A stretch of 64,000 nucleotides of DNA from Clostridia bacterium (GTDB lineage Bacteria; Bacillota; Clostridia; Saccharofermentanales; Saccharofermentanaceae): contig JAEEWG010000009.1 in the NCBI GenBank assembly GCA_016287245.1, forward strand, positions 1-64,000. Reading direction: 5' to 3'. Made by a program: the position numbers and the translations under genes. Below the pieces are notes generated by a model. The model was not told where the DNA came from. It did not search any database and was given only the letters and a program-made list of their open reading frames with translations. Shown here one piece after another: positions 41,713-50,470 of this stretch. The stretch's first letter is position 1; every line of letters begins with the position of its first letter.

Positions 41713-43989
41713 TTATTCTTCCGGGAGAAACTCCAGGATCTCGTCATCGGGGTCGGCGTCATCTTCCGTAACAACTTTGCCGATCGCATCGAGGACTTTA
41801 TCGTATTCTACTACAAAAGATCCGTGATGGGTTCTAAGATATTTCTGATCTCCTTTTCCTGCTTTGGCTTCAAGCTCCCTGGCAAGTCTTGCCGGTACTT
41901 CTGCACCGATCGTGGCCGAGCTGCTCTTCAGAGAATGGATAAGGATCTCATAGTTCTTAAGATCTCCATCTTCGAGAAACTTCGTAAGATCCGTTTTCTT
42001 TTCGGGTGCGCTCTTTAAGTATTCGAGGAGGATCGAGCGGTAGAATGTTTCGTCCCCGCCGCAGTTCGTCTTTCCTTTTTCCGTGTCGATACCGGCTTCT
42101 ATTAAATCCTTAAAAGGACCATCCGCGACTTCCGGGATCTTTTTTCCTTCGCGCTTTTCTTCCGCCGTCACGATCTCGATCTTTTCCTGCGGAATATACT
42201 TTTTCAGCATCATCTCAAGATATGTACTGTCGATCGGCTTGGTCAGATAATCGTTAAAACCCTTCGAGAGATACCTCTCTCTGGCGCCGACGACCGCATC
42301 GGCCGTCAGGCAGATCACAGGCGTATCGGCATTGGGTCCGTCTTTTTTGCTCTTGATATTCCGAAGTGCTTCCTCGCCGTCCATCTCCGGCATTCTCTGG
42401 TCCATGAGGATGACATCGTACTTTCTGGAAAAAGCCATCTCGACGGCTTCTTTTCCGCCACCGGCGGTATCGATCTGCACGAGAGTGTCCTTTAGGAACT
42501 GCGTGGCCACGACGAGATTCATCTTCGTATCATCCACGATCAGGATCTTTGCCTCCGGAGCGCGGAAACTCTCGTGGTAGGCATTCTTCTCGCCGAGGCT
42601 CTTTTCGAATTTCTCCCTAAAATTCCCGACCGGCTCTTCCGAGAGGACTTTCTGCGGAATGGTGATGGTGAATGTCGATCCGACACCATAGGTACTCTCG
42701 ACCTTTATGTCACCGTGCATCATGTCCAGAAGCATCTTCGTGATCGCAAGCCCGAGACCCGTGCCCTCTTTCGTACTATTCTTTTCGAGGTCCACACGTT
42801 CGAATTTTCCGAAGAGCTTCTCGATATTTTCTTCGCTGATACCGATCCCCGTATCCTGGACCGCAACGATCAGCAGAAGCATCTTCTTTCCGTCCGAAGT
42901 GGCCTCTTCTCTTTTCCCGGAGATCTTAAGCGAGATCCCGCCTTCGTCTGTATACTTGACGGCGTTCATAAGAATATTCGTAATGACCTGACGGACGCGG
43001 ACGACATCTCCTAAGAGACGGTCCGGAAGATCTACGTCAATGTCCGTGACGAAAGACAGATTCTTCTCTTTGGCCTTGAAATAGATCATGTTGCTGACAT
43101 CGTTGATCACGGAACTGAGCTGATATTCTGCCTCCACGATATCCATTTTTCCTTCTTCGATCTTGGTAAAATCGAGGATATCGTTAATGATCGACAGCAG
43201 GTTATTTCCCGCATTATCGACGTTCCCGGAATAGCTTCTGATCCGAGAAAAAACTTCCTGATACGCCTTGGGATCTGCATCTTCCATTTTTTCCGCCTTG
43301 GCCGTTTCCCGAAGGATCATCTCATTCATACCAAGCACCGCGTTGATCGGTGTCCGGATCTCATGGCTCGTATTGGCGAGAAAATCCGTCTTCGCTTCAC
43401 TGGCTTTTTTGGCTTCCTCAAGCGCCTTATCCTGTTTGATCTTCGCCTTGACCGTCTCGTACTGCGCAAGGCCGCAAAGCACGACATTGACGAAATACAT
43501 CATGGGAAGACGCGAATAATATGCCTTCGGGAACTGATACCCTGAATTTCTAAGCGGCGTATTCATATAGACGATCATGATCAGGAAAAAGACCATGTTG
43601 AAGTAAAGACCGTAGGAGAGGTTAAAGAAGAAGAATACGACCGGCACAGCCAGGAAAAACAGGAAGATGCTCGTTCCGCTCGATCCGCCGGTATAAAGGA
43701 AGAAATAGAACGTGATCCAGTATACGAAGCACTGGACGTTGATCGCCAGATGCATAAGCCATCTTCTCTTCTTTTTTCCGAATTTACAGATCGCGAAACA
43801 GATCGTGGCAAAAGCCGTCATGACGGCGCAGAACAGTGCATACTTAGCCACGAGCATGCTGCCCCTCAAATAGTTGTCGACACAAAGGTAGATACAGAAA
43901 GGCACGACCATCGAATACAGGATAATGCTCAGCGTCAGATTGACGGTCACGTATCGTTCATCAATGTGAAACCTCTTCTTGTCGCCCAT
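41713..43989 (-). CDS. Hybrid sensor histidine kinase with receiver and HPt domains
   Basis: 758 residues. About six membrane segments (20-185) form the sensor. HisKA: FLANTSHEIRTPINAVLGMNEMIL (phospho-His near 210). HATPase: NAVKYTDEGGISL, DTGIGI, FGKFER, GTGLGLAI. Receiver: KILIVDDTKMNLVVA with DVILMDQRMPEMDG (phospho-Asp near 545). HPt: NYEILIHSLKSSSATIGAEVPARLARELEAK near 690-720. A complete internal phosphorelay, with output unknown; no response regulator with a DNA-binding domain lies next to it. Confidence 0.9.
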   Translation of the reverse strand: MGDKKRFHIDERYVTVNLTLSIILYSMVVPFCIYLCVDNYLRGSMLVAKYALFCAVMTAFATICFAICKFGKKKRRWLMHLAINVQCFVYWITFYFFLYTGGSSGTSIFLFFLAVPVVFFFFNLSYGLYFNMVFFLIMIVYMNTPLRNSGYQFPKAYYSRLPMMYFVNVVLCGLAQYETVKAKIKQDKALEEAKKASEAKTDFLANTSHEIRTPINAVLGMNEMILRETAKAEKMEDADPKAYQEVFSRIRSYSGNVDNAGNNLLSIINDILDFTKIEEGKMDIVEAEYQLSSVINDVSNMIYFKAKEKNLSFVTDIDVDLPDRLLGDVVRVRQVITNILMNAVKYTDEGGISLKISGKREEATSDGKKMLLLIVAVQDTGIGISEENIEKLFGKFERVDLEKNSTKEGTGLGLAITKMLLDMMHGDIKVESTYGVGSTFTITIPQKVLSEEPVGNFREKFEKSLGEKNAYHESFRAPEAKILIVDDTKMNLVVATQFLKDTLVQIDTAGGGKEAVEMAFSRKYDVILMDQRMPEMDGEEALRNIKSKKDGPNADTPVICLTADAVVGARERYLSKGFNDYLTKPIDSTYLEMMLKKYIPQEKIEIVTAEEKREGKKIPEVADGPFKDLIEAGIDTEKGKTNCGGDETFYRSILLEYLKSAPEKKTDLTKFLEDGDLKNYEILIHSLKSSSATIGAEVPARLARELEAKAGKGDQKYLRTHHGSFVVEYDKVLDAIGKVVTEDDADPDDEILEFLPEE

Positions 43990-44055
43990 ATCTCCTCCGA
44001 AGCGTAAAAGAACGATCAGCTCTTATTCTTCTGTTTATACTATTTATGTCTTTTC

Positions 44056-45540
44056 TTATCCTTCTACTTTCCGGTAAAGCTGCGGGAAAAGGTGCTTCTT
44101 GATGATGTACATATCGTGTGCATCGTCTTTTCGTACCGCGATATAATCTCCGATATTGCCGAGATAGTATTTTTCTTCATCCCACTGGGTAAAGAGCTTG
44201 ATGCAGTGATCCAGAGGCTTTGCATAGATCAGTCCGCCGCCACTACTGATGACCGCCATAGCGCAGGACATGACATCCGTCTTCTTCCCCGTGGACATAT
44301 CCTTGATGCTCGGCGAGTAGTCAAATGTTCTCGAATACGGGCGGTCGAGCTTCTTATAGGCCGCGAAGAGCTTCTCTTCACTCGTCGGATAGACCTCTCC
44401 CTCGATGCCGACCATGAGGTAGCTGTCCTCCTCAACAGAGACGACCACATCACCCTCAAGTGTTCTGACCTCCACCTTTGTATGCGGCGCGAAAAGATCC
44501 GCAAGTCTAACTGCACCGACTTCCTGCGGCTGCTTTTCGTAAAGCGGCATATCGGAAGTATCGAGTACGGTATCCTTCGTGTAGAGGATCGTAAACATAT
44601 TAAAGTACTCGGCCATTCTTTCTCTAAGAAATACCGACGGATCCTTATCGAGTTTTTCAGGACGGAGCATACCGCCTGCCTTATACATGTGTCCGCCGCC
44701 ACCGCCGACGCCCTCCGAGAGGAAAGCGGCCAGCTCATTGGCATGTACTTCCTTCGTACAGCTTCGAACGGAGAACTTGACTTCGTAGGGGCTTACATAG
44801 TATGCGAGGCATACGTCCACGCTGTCCGTCTCGAGCGAAAAGTCGGAGATGACACCGAGGATATTCGGATCGCACGGCTCCGGACGAAGGATCAGGTAGT
44901 TATGGTCATCGAAATAATCGTATTCGATAAAGGCCTTGCCGGTGATCTTCAGTTCTTTAAGCGAGATATTCGCATTACTCATCTTCGTGATGAGGCTTCG
45001 CTGGATGTCGAGAGAATCGAGCATATCGCGGTCAAGAGGGTGCGAGACCTCAGACAGGCGGTTCGTATCGGAATAAAGCCCGTAGTAAAGCGCCGTGGCG
45101 AGATTCTTCTCGGAATTGATGTCCATCCCTTCGTTTCGGATCAGATTCCATACAACGGTCGCACAGCTGCCGATATTGCTCTTAACTTCCGCAAACTCGG
45201 GAAGCTGTACAGTGACCTGGTGGTGGTCGATGATGGCGATATTACTGGCGTTGGTGGTCGTGACATTTCTCTGCCCGTACTGGCAGTCCACCGTGATCAG
45301 AAGCTGCGGAACATCGGAAAATTCCGGTTCATAGGAGATCGGGATCAGAAGATCGACGAGCATGATCATGAGATTGCTCTTCTGGATCTTATTATTTCCG
45401 CGGTAGATAAACCGTACCTTCTTCCCTTTCTGCGTGAAGTACCAGTGAAGGGCGGCACCGCTTGCGAGAGCATCCGCATCCGGATTGTCATGGCACTGGA
45501 TCACGATATCGTCAAATTGTAAAAGTTCAGAAAGTCTCAT
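44056..45540 (-). CDS. DHH family phosphoesterase
   Basis: 494 residues. DHH motifs: QCHDNPDADALASGAALHWYF (near 15-35), LLITVDCQYGQRN (near 85), IAIIDHHQV (near 105), and DHHA1 motif GGGGGHMYKAGG (near 275). The family includes nanoRNases and cyclic-di-AMP phosphodiesterases. The extra C-terminal part (about 320-494; VVSVEEDSYLMVGIEGEVYPTSEEKLFAAYKK) is not typical of short NrnA proteins and may be a PDZ-like or ligand domain. Function likely in small oligonucleotide or c-di-AMP breakdown. Confidence 0.8.
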   Translation of the reverse strand: MRLSELLQFDDIVIQCHDNPDADALASGAALHWYFTQKGKKVRFIYRGNNKIQKSNLMIMLVDLLIPISYEPEFSDVPQLLITVDCQYGQRNVTTTNASNIAIIDHHQVTVQLPEFAEVKSNIGSCATVVWNLIRNEGMDINSEKNLATALYYGLYSDTNRLSEVSHPLDRDMLDSLDIQRSLITKMSNANISLKELKITGKAFIEYDYFDDHNYLILRPEPCDPNILGVISDFSLETDSVDVCLAYYVSPYEVKFSVRSCTKEVHANELAAFLSEGVGGGGGHMYKAGGMLRPEKLDKDPSVFLRERMAEYFNMFTILYTKDTVLDTSDMPLYEKQPQEVGAVRLADLFAPHTKVEVRTLEGDVVVSVEEDSYLMVGIEGEVYPTSEEKLFAAYKKLDRPYSRTFDYSPSIKDMSTGKKTDVMSCAMAVISSGGGLIYAKPLDHCIKLFTQWDEEKYYLGNIGDYIAVRKDDAHDMYIIKKHLFPQLYRKVEG

Positions 45541-45629
45541 ATTGTTCTGCTCCTATTATCCTATCCCAACAAATCTATTTTACCAATAACCTTCGCTGGT
45601 GTCGATGCAAATAGGATGTTGTCAGATCC

Positions 45630-46520
45630 TTATTCCACATAGATCATATGTGCATACTGATCCATAACACGGGAGGAACGGAACAAAAGTGCGATCTGCC
45701 AGATGGAAATACCGATCGCTGCCAGTTCCAGAAGAAGGATACCGATCAGTGCGAAGATATTAAGGATCGGGATGATGCATGCCGCAGAGCAGATAAGAAG
45801 ACCGATCTGGACATAGATATATATCTTCTTGAAAGTCTCCCATGTGATCGCCATATAGGAAGCTACATTATCAAAACTCGAGCTCATGGCCGTGGCAAAT
45901 TTAAGCATGTAAAGCACGGAGAAAACCGAAGACAGGAGCGAGAAAAGAATATATAGGCCGATCGAACCGATCGAACTGGAAAGTCCGCTGAAGCACTGGG
46001 CGGCAATAATATACATGCCGGCAAGCTTAAAGTCCATTACGTGATTTCGAAGACTTATCAGGATCATCGCATAAGGGATAATGACCCCGACGGAAACTAT
46101 AGAAAGACCGACCACGAGAAGCAATGTCGCATTACTGAAGTTCGAACCTCTGGATCTCATATAGCTCATGATCGAAATGATTGCGCTGATCAGTACACTT
46201 CCGGCCAGGATAATAAACAGCCACATGAATTTCTTGGACATTTCCGTGCAGCGCTGGACGCGCTCCATGTGCTCCGTCTCTCTCTTGATCTGCTCATATC
46301 GATCGTGTGTGACTTCTGCGTAATTGACACGCTCTCTAAATGAGGACGGGTCATAAGATGCGGGGTCTTCATCGATATCTGAAGCGTCAGACGGATTGAA
46401 TGCTGCGGGAACAAAACCGCCCGGAGTCGGAAGACCTTCGGGTTCGTTTTTCGCTTTTTCCGCTTCTTCCTGCTCTCTAAAAAAACGATCGACCTCGTCT
46501 TCCTGATACTTTGGATACAT
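45630..46520 (-). CDS. Membrane protein with acidic N-terminus, unknown
   Basis: About 296 residues from ATG 46520 (AGAGG upstream). The first 100 residues are hydrophilic and acidic (YQEDEVDRFFREQEEAEKAKNE) and are followed by about six hydrophobic segments (from MWLFIILAGSVLISAIISI to ALIGILLLELAAIGISIWQIALLF). No known family. It lies in a group of zinc-ribbon, membrane and lipoprotein genes. Confidence 0.65.
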   Translation of the reverse strand: MYPKYQEDEVDRFFREQEEAEKAKNEPEGLPTPGGFVPAAFNPSDASDIDEDPASYDPSSFRERVNYAEVTHDRYEQIKRETEHMERVQRCTEMSKKFMWLFIILAGSVLISAIISIMSYMRSRGSNFSNATLLLVVGLSIVSVGVIIPYAMILISLRNHVMDFKLAGMYIIAAQCFSGLSSSIGSIGLYILFSLLSSVFSVLYMLKFATAMSSSFDNVASYMAITWETFKKIYIYVQIGLLICSAACIIPILNIFALIGILLLELAAIGISIWQIALLFRSSRVMDQYAHMIYVE

Positions 46521-46612
46521 ATATTTACCTCTTTCCCAGATCGGGTCCATAAAAGGACCCTACCACTTACCTTTACAATCAAATATATCGTAATCGTAAA
46601 ATATTTACAAGA

Positions 46613-46843
46613 TTACCCTTTCGGCTTAAAGATGTTTCCGGAATCAGACTCTCCGTTATCTGCAAAAAACGCATCGATCTCATCTTCTAAAGAAAGCTGT
46701 GGCGCCGGCTGTGCAACATCTTCCACAGGATCCGCACCTGACGCTACCTCTGCCTTCGGATCTACCGAAAAAACGTTATTACACATGTAGCAGCGTACTG
46801 CATCTTCTCTCAACAACAATCCGCAAACAGGACATTTTTTCAT
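46613..46843 (-). CDS. Small zinc-ribbon protein
   Basis: 76 residues from ATG 46843 (GGGAG 9 bases upstream). The N-terminus MKKCPVCGLLLREDAVRCYMCNNVF has CxxC...CxxC, a zinc ribbon; the rest is a flexible, acidic linker ending in KPKG. Such proteins occur next to membrane proteins in Clostridia and may be adaptors. It is 92 bases upstream of the membrane protein gene on the same strand. Confidence 0.7.
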   Translation of the reverse strand: MKKCPVCGLLLREDAVRCYMCNNVFSVDPKAEVASGADPVEDVAQPAPQLSLEDEIDAFFADNGESDSGNIFKPKG

Positions 46844-46909
46844 AATAGTATTCTCCCAAACCAAAGACTTTATATACATTTTACCATATCACAAAAAGAC
46901 AATTAAAAT

Positions 46910-46934
46910 GGCCTCGGAGAGGTGGTCCGAGGCC
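46910..46934 (-). terminator. Strong hairpin, probable minus-strand terminator
   Basis: GGCCTCGGA/TCCGAGGCC, 9 perfect pairs with a 7-base loop, followed on the minus strand by ATTTTAATTGTCTTTTT. It lies upstream of the zinc-ribbon gene and after no known minus-strand gene other than the one already closed at 47115-47151. Confidence 0.55.
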
Positions 46935-47114
46935 TATCAAGGGGTTGTCTGGAGTGGGGCATACTAAATTGTGTGTTTTTCGGAGTTTTTCGGAGCTTCG
47001 CTTCGGCGTTTTTCCGCCGGGGCTTCAAAAAACTCTTTTCACTTCATTAATGCCACCAAACCCGGATTTTACTCACATGGATCAGGAAACTGATCATTTT
47101 TCTTTTCTATACGC

Positions 47115-47151
47115 GAAAAAACCGGGGCACACGTAAAACTGCATGCCCCGG
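47115..47151 (-). terminator. Terminator of the repeat lipoprotein gene
   Basis: CCGGGGCA (47122-47129) pairs with TGCCCCGG (47144-47151); the minus strand continues with TTTTTT. It is 33 bases past the stop codon. Confidence 0.8.
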
Positions 47152-47183
47152 CATTTCACTATTTCTTTTTCGGAAGAACGGTC

Positions 47184-49244
47184 TTATCCGACTGCTACAT
47201 CCGTGAACTCCGCGTGATAGGTATCAAATGTTCTATCCCAGGAGATGATGGAGATATCGCCGGTGACTTTCGTTACAGGAGCGGAAGAACTCGGTGTACC
47301 CTTCAGGATGATCTCGCCGACCGAGTGCGGGGCAACATCATCACTCATGGAAACTTTGACCTCTTCATCGTTCAAAATGATTCCACTTGACTGGAAACAG
47401 ATATCAATACCGGTCAGATTCTCGACATCGAAGACGATGCCCTTCTCACGGACTTCCTTAAAGTAGATCTTGACCTTGGCATCTTCATAAACGAGAGTGC
47501 CTTCCGCCTTCGCTTCCACCTTTACGGAAGCATCGACGACCACGTTGTCGATGATGGCATAGTAGTTGCCCTTACGGTTATCCTTGTCCGCTACGATGAT
47601 CGCACCGCCAACAGTACCGATCTTCGTGCCGGCATCGATTTCACCCTTCGCAACTACCTGGCAATAGCTGTGCGGAGCTGTGTGGATGCTAAGGAATACA
47701 TCATAGATGGATCTACCGTTGACAGCAAAAGATTCCGCCTGGACGATCAGGTCTTTTTCGGTAATGTTCTCGACCTCAAGAAGCACGCCTTTATCCGTCA
47801 TGCCCTTGCAGTAGATCTTCACGTTTTTATCTTCATAGACGGAAACACCTTCCGCAGCCGGAGCCGTCACGGAAACCGAGCTGTCTACGACTGTCGTATC
47901 GATCGTCGCTCTGTACTCGTCAAAAGAATCCGCCTGATCTTCGAGTTCGAACTGAGCACTGACTGTACCAGCTGAAAGTCCGTCTTCGACAGAACACTTC
48001 ACGAGGATATCCGTCAGGCTCATAGGAGACAGGTCATTACCATAGAAGTTGACATCATAGTAATTGACGCCATTTACAGCAACAGAATTCGGCTCCACTT
48101 CGATATCCATGTTTGTCAGGTTCTCAAACTGGAATACCACTCCGTCCTTCGTGACCTCTTTATAGTAGATCTTGACCTTATCGTCAGCATAAAGTTCCGG
48201 ACCGGAAGCAGCCGGAGCAGTTACGGTCACAGCGGAATCGATCACCGTCGTATCAAAATGCGCCGGATATGAATCGAAGCTGTAAGAGAAGTCGACGACT
48301 CTCAGCTCACCGCTGATCGTACCGACTTTTCCATCACCCTGCACCTTGCACTTGGCGACGACTTCACCTGTGGACTTCGGATCAACTTTATCACTCATGA
48401 CCATCTCCGGAATACCGATTCCGTTGATGCTCAGGGAGTGGATCTGGATGTCGATCTCAATGTCTGTCAGGTTTTCTACGTTGAAGTGCACACCGTCATT
48501 GGCGACCTTGCCGAAGTGAACGATGATCTTATCGTCCTTATAGATCACGACATCGTAATCCGTAGAAGAGATCGGGGCCGTTGTCGTATCCGTCGGGGCA
48601 TCGGTCGGCTTTGTATCGGTAGAAGAATCCGTCGGAACAGTATCCGTAGTCGGAGTCGAATCTGTCGGATCCGTATCCGGAGTCGTCGGCGGCTCGGTCG
48701 GCTTTGCGGAACCGAATGCATCTTCTACAGCAGATACGATATCTTTGTAAAGATCCTCAGCGACATCGTCACCATTGGTGAGTGTGCAGCTGTCATCTTC
48801 CACTTCGAATTTGAGTGTAATGTCAGAAGTCTTATACTCCTTCTCTTTCTGCTCGGAGATCGCATCGACGAAAGCATCGAGATCACCGTCTGCTTCCTCG
48901 AGAGCGGCTTCGTAATCCGGCAGCGTCAAATTGACCTTTACGGATGTACCCTTCTTAGACTCTTTGACGCTGTCCTTATCTACTTCAAAAGTAGCCTTAT
49001 CCATGACAGCGGACACGGCCTCATTGTCCTTTAATGCATCAAGACTCTCAAGTGTCTCATCGGAGAACTCACCGGTCTTTTTGACCTTCTTGCTGTTTCT
49101 GCTGATCAGGGCAGCAGTAACGTCTTCCGCTGCGGCCAGGATGTTCTCTGTCTTCTTATCGGTCTTCTTGCTGCATCCGATAAGAGAGCCGATCATGGTC
49201 AAAGCGATCAGAAGACAAGCTGTTTTTTTCGCAATCACTTTCAT
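47184..49244 (-). CDS. Lipoprotein with four tandem beta-type repeats
   Basis: 686 residues from ATG 49244. Lipobox MIGSLIGC near residue 27, a DUF-like helical/alpha-beta part (about 30-180; SKKVKKTGEFSDETLESL, DSCTLTNGDDVAEDLYKDIV), a Thr/Pro/Asp-rich linker (about 185-230), then four repeats of about 110-115 residues, each with YxDxxVKIYxKxV...GVxFxVENLT...I..NG...SxGE, with DTxVVDSxVxVxAPAA joins between them. The repeats resemble FxLD/DUF5068-like beta sandwiches. Probably a long surface stalk. Function unknown. Confidence 0.7.
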   Translation of the reverse strand: MKVIAKKTACLLIALTMIGSLIGCSKKTDKKTENILAAAEDVTAALISRNSKKVKKTGEFSDETLESLDALKDNEAVSAVMDKATFEVDKDSVKESKKGTSVKVNLTLPDYEAALEEADGDLDAFVDAISEQKEKEYKTSDITLKFEVEDDSCTLTNGDDVAEDLYKDIVSAVEDAFGSAKPTEPPTTPDTDPTDSTPTTDTVPTDSSTDTKPTDAPTDTTTAPISSTDYDVVIYKDDKIIVHFGKVANDGVHFNVENLTDIEIDIQIHSLSINGIGIPEMVMSDKVDPKSTGEVVAKCKVQGDGKVGTISGELRVVDFSYSFDSYPAHFDTTVIDSAVTVTAPAASGPELYADDKVKIYYKEVTKDGVVFQFENLTNMDIEVEPNSVAVNGVNYYDVNFYGNDLSPMSLTDILVKCSVEDGLSAGTVSAQFELEDQADSFDEYRATIDTTVVDSSVSVTAPAAEGVSVYEDKNVKIYCKGMTDKGVLLEVENITEKDLIVQAESFAVNGRSIYDVFLSIHTAPHSYCQVVAKGEIDAGTKIGTVGGAIIVADKDNRKGNYYAIIDNVVVDASVKVEAKAEGTLVYEDAKVKIYFKEVREKGIVFDVENLTGIDICFQSSGIILNDEEVKVSMSDDVAPHSVGEIILKGTPSSSAPVTKVTGDISIISWDRTFDTYHAEFTDVAVG

Positions 49245-49366
49245 ATTGCACCTCTCAAAAAATAGGCTGTTGTTTGCGCAAAGCACACGAAAACTCGGGG
49301 AATGCGCATATCACGACGCGTACATGATACCCCGAAACGACTGAAATATCAATATTTTCCTTCTTT

Positions 49367-50215
49367 TTAGGCTAAAATCGCTTTCTCGATGGTCGTGATC
49401 CGCTTGAAAAGTTCCATGCTCCTCGGCACAAGATCCTCGCCACCGGCAAGCCTGGTCATCGTGGTAGCAAGTGCCACTTCAAAAGCATTTTTCCTTTTAT
49501 CACTACTGTCCGGTATATGCACGCGGCTCGTTGCGGGCGTGCTTTTCCGCCCTAAGATAAGATCCGCTTCACCGGAAAAAGCACAGCATATGACACTGTA
49601 TTCAAAGATATCCGGGAAGAACTCACGGTTTTCAAGTTCAAGCGCTTTCGTAAACTCCATCCATCCGGGTCTTTCAACAAGTTTTTTCAGCGCATATCCG
49701 TTCTTTCCGATCTTTGAAAAGATCTCTCCGATCGAATTCGCCTGATATCCGCAAAGAAGCGTCAGGAGAAATGTCTGGGGATAAAGTGATGCGAACTGAA
49801 TTTTCCGCTTATTGAGTAACGACAGGACATCGGCCGCATTCTCATATTTCTGATCTGCCATAAAAGCTTTCACCTGACGGATCAGCTCGGCTCCCTCGCT
49901 ATTTCCGGCCGGCTTATTAAACGGCAGCACTGGCGAAGGAATCGGCATCGGGTCCGGTTCAGGAGCCGGCGCAGGTTCGGGCGCTGGTGTCGGAGCGGGT
50001 GCCGGTTCAGGTTCAGGAGACAGCGCAGGTTCGGGCGCAAAAGCCGTTGCCGGCGATGTTGCAGACGCAGACGCAGAGACAGACTCGGATGCCGGGGCTT
50101 CCGGTTCCGCATTTTTCGCGGGGACGCTATGTCCGCACACCAGGCAGACATAAGCCGACGTGAAGCTATCGTATTCCATATTTGCATTACATAAAGAACA
50201 AATCATCTCTGCCAT
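49367..50215 (-). CDS. Zinc-ribbon protein with Pro/Ala/Glu linker and helical domain
   Basis: 282 residues. N-terminal zinc ribbon with CSLCNANMEYDSFTSAYVCLVCGHSV (CxxC...CxxC, about 6-28), a low-complexity linker of alternating Pro, Ala, Glu and Ser (about 32-105), and a helical C-terminal domain (about 110-282; AELIRQVKAFMADQKYENAADVLSLLNKR). No signal peptide. The helical part resembles TPR-like domains, and the linker suggests a flexible cytosolic adaptor. Family not recognised. Confidence 0.6.
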   Translation of the reverse strand: MAEMICSLCNANMEYDSFTSAYVCLVCGHSVPAKNAEPEAPASESVSASASATSPATAFAPEPALSPEPEPAPAPTPAPEPAPAPEPDPMPIPSPVLPFNKPAGNSEGAELIRQVKAFMADQKYENAADVLSLLNKRKIQFASLYPQTFLLTLLCGYQANSIGEIFSKIGKNGYALKKLVERPGWMEFTKALELENREFFPDIFEYSVICCAFSGEADLILGRKSTPATSRVHIPDSSDKRKNAFEVALATTMTRLAGGEDLVPRSMELFKRITTIEKAILA

Positions 50216-50245
50216 CTTTTCTTCCTCACAAAGTAAAGATAGTGG

Positions 50246-50413
50246 TCAGACATTCGTATCTTCGAGCTTTTCACCCATCTTCTCGGTCAGATCGTGAAGG
50301 CTCTTTTCGTACTGTTTTTTCGAGATGGCGTTCTTCTCCAGAAAAGTATCCAGAAGGGCTTTCTGCTTCAGATATAACTGATGGCGCTGCTCGGCTTTTT
50401 CATCTCCCGCCAT
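50246..50413 (-). CDS. Small helical protein, unknown
   Basis: 55 residues from ATG 50413, with GGGGAG six bases before. The sequence has two predicted helices (HQLYLKQKALLDTFLEK and SKKQYEKSLHDLTEKMG). Very similar short proteins (KQKxLLDTFLE...ISKxQYDKSLxDL) recur in clostridial genomes and resemble SHOCT-like domains, which are oligomerisation motifs. Function unknown. It lies between two larger surface or adaptor genes. Confidence 0.65.
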   Translation of the reverse strand: MAGDEKAEQRHQLYLKQKALLDTFLEKNAISKKQYEKSLHDLTEKMGEKLEDTNV

Positions 50414-50470
50414 ATCGTTCTCCCCTTTCGAAAACGGATGCTGAATCACTCTTTTCTTCAGTGTAGCACA

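Larger units (their letters stand above)
46844..47183. other. Intergenic region with several hairpins, possible small RNA
   Basis: 340 bases without a gene. It holds the lipoprotein terminator (47115-47151), a GATCAG-GAAA-CTGATC hairpin with T run on the plus strand (47080-47105), a CGGCG/CGCCG hairpin within repeated TTTTTCGGAG-like text (46980-47030), and a strong 9-bp hairpin at 46910-46934. A small RNA is possible; no clear promoter was found. Confidence 0.35.

Noticed and set aside
44092..45522. Plus-strand open frame of 476 codons opposite the DHH phosphoesterase gene
   Set aside because: It is antisense to a well-supported gene, lacks a ribosome site and its translation (rich in Arg, His, Ile) has no family features. 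It reflects codon bias.
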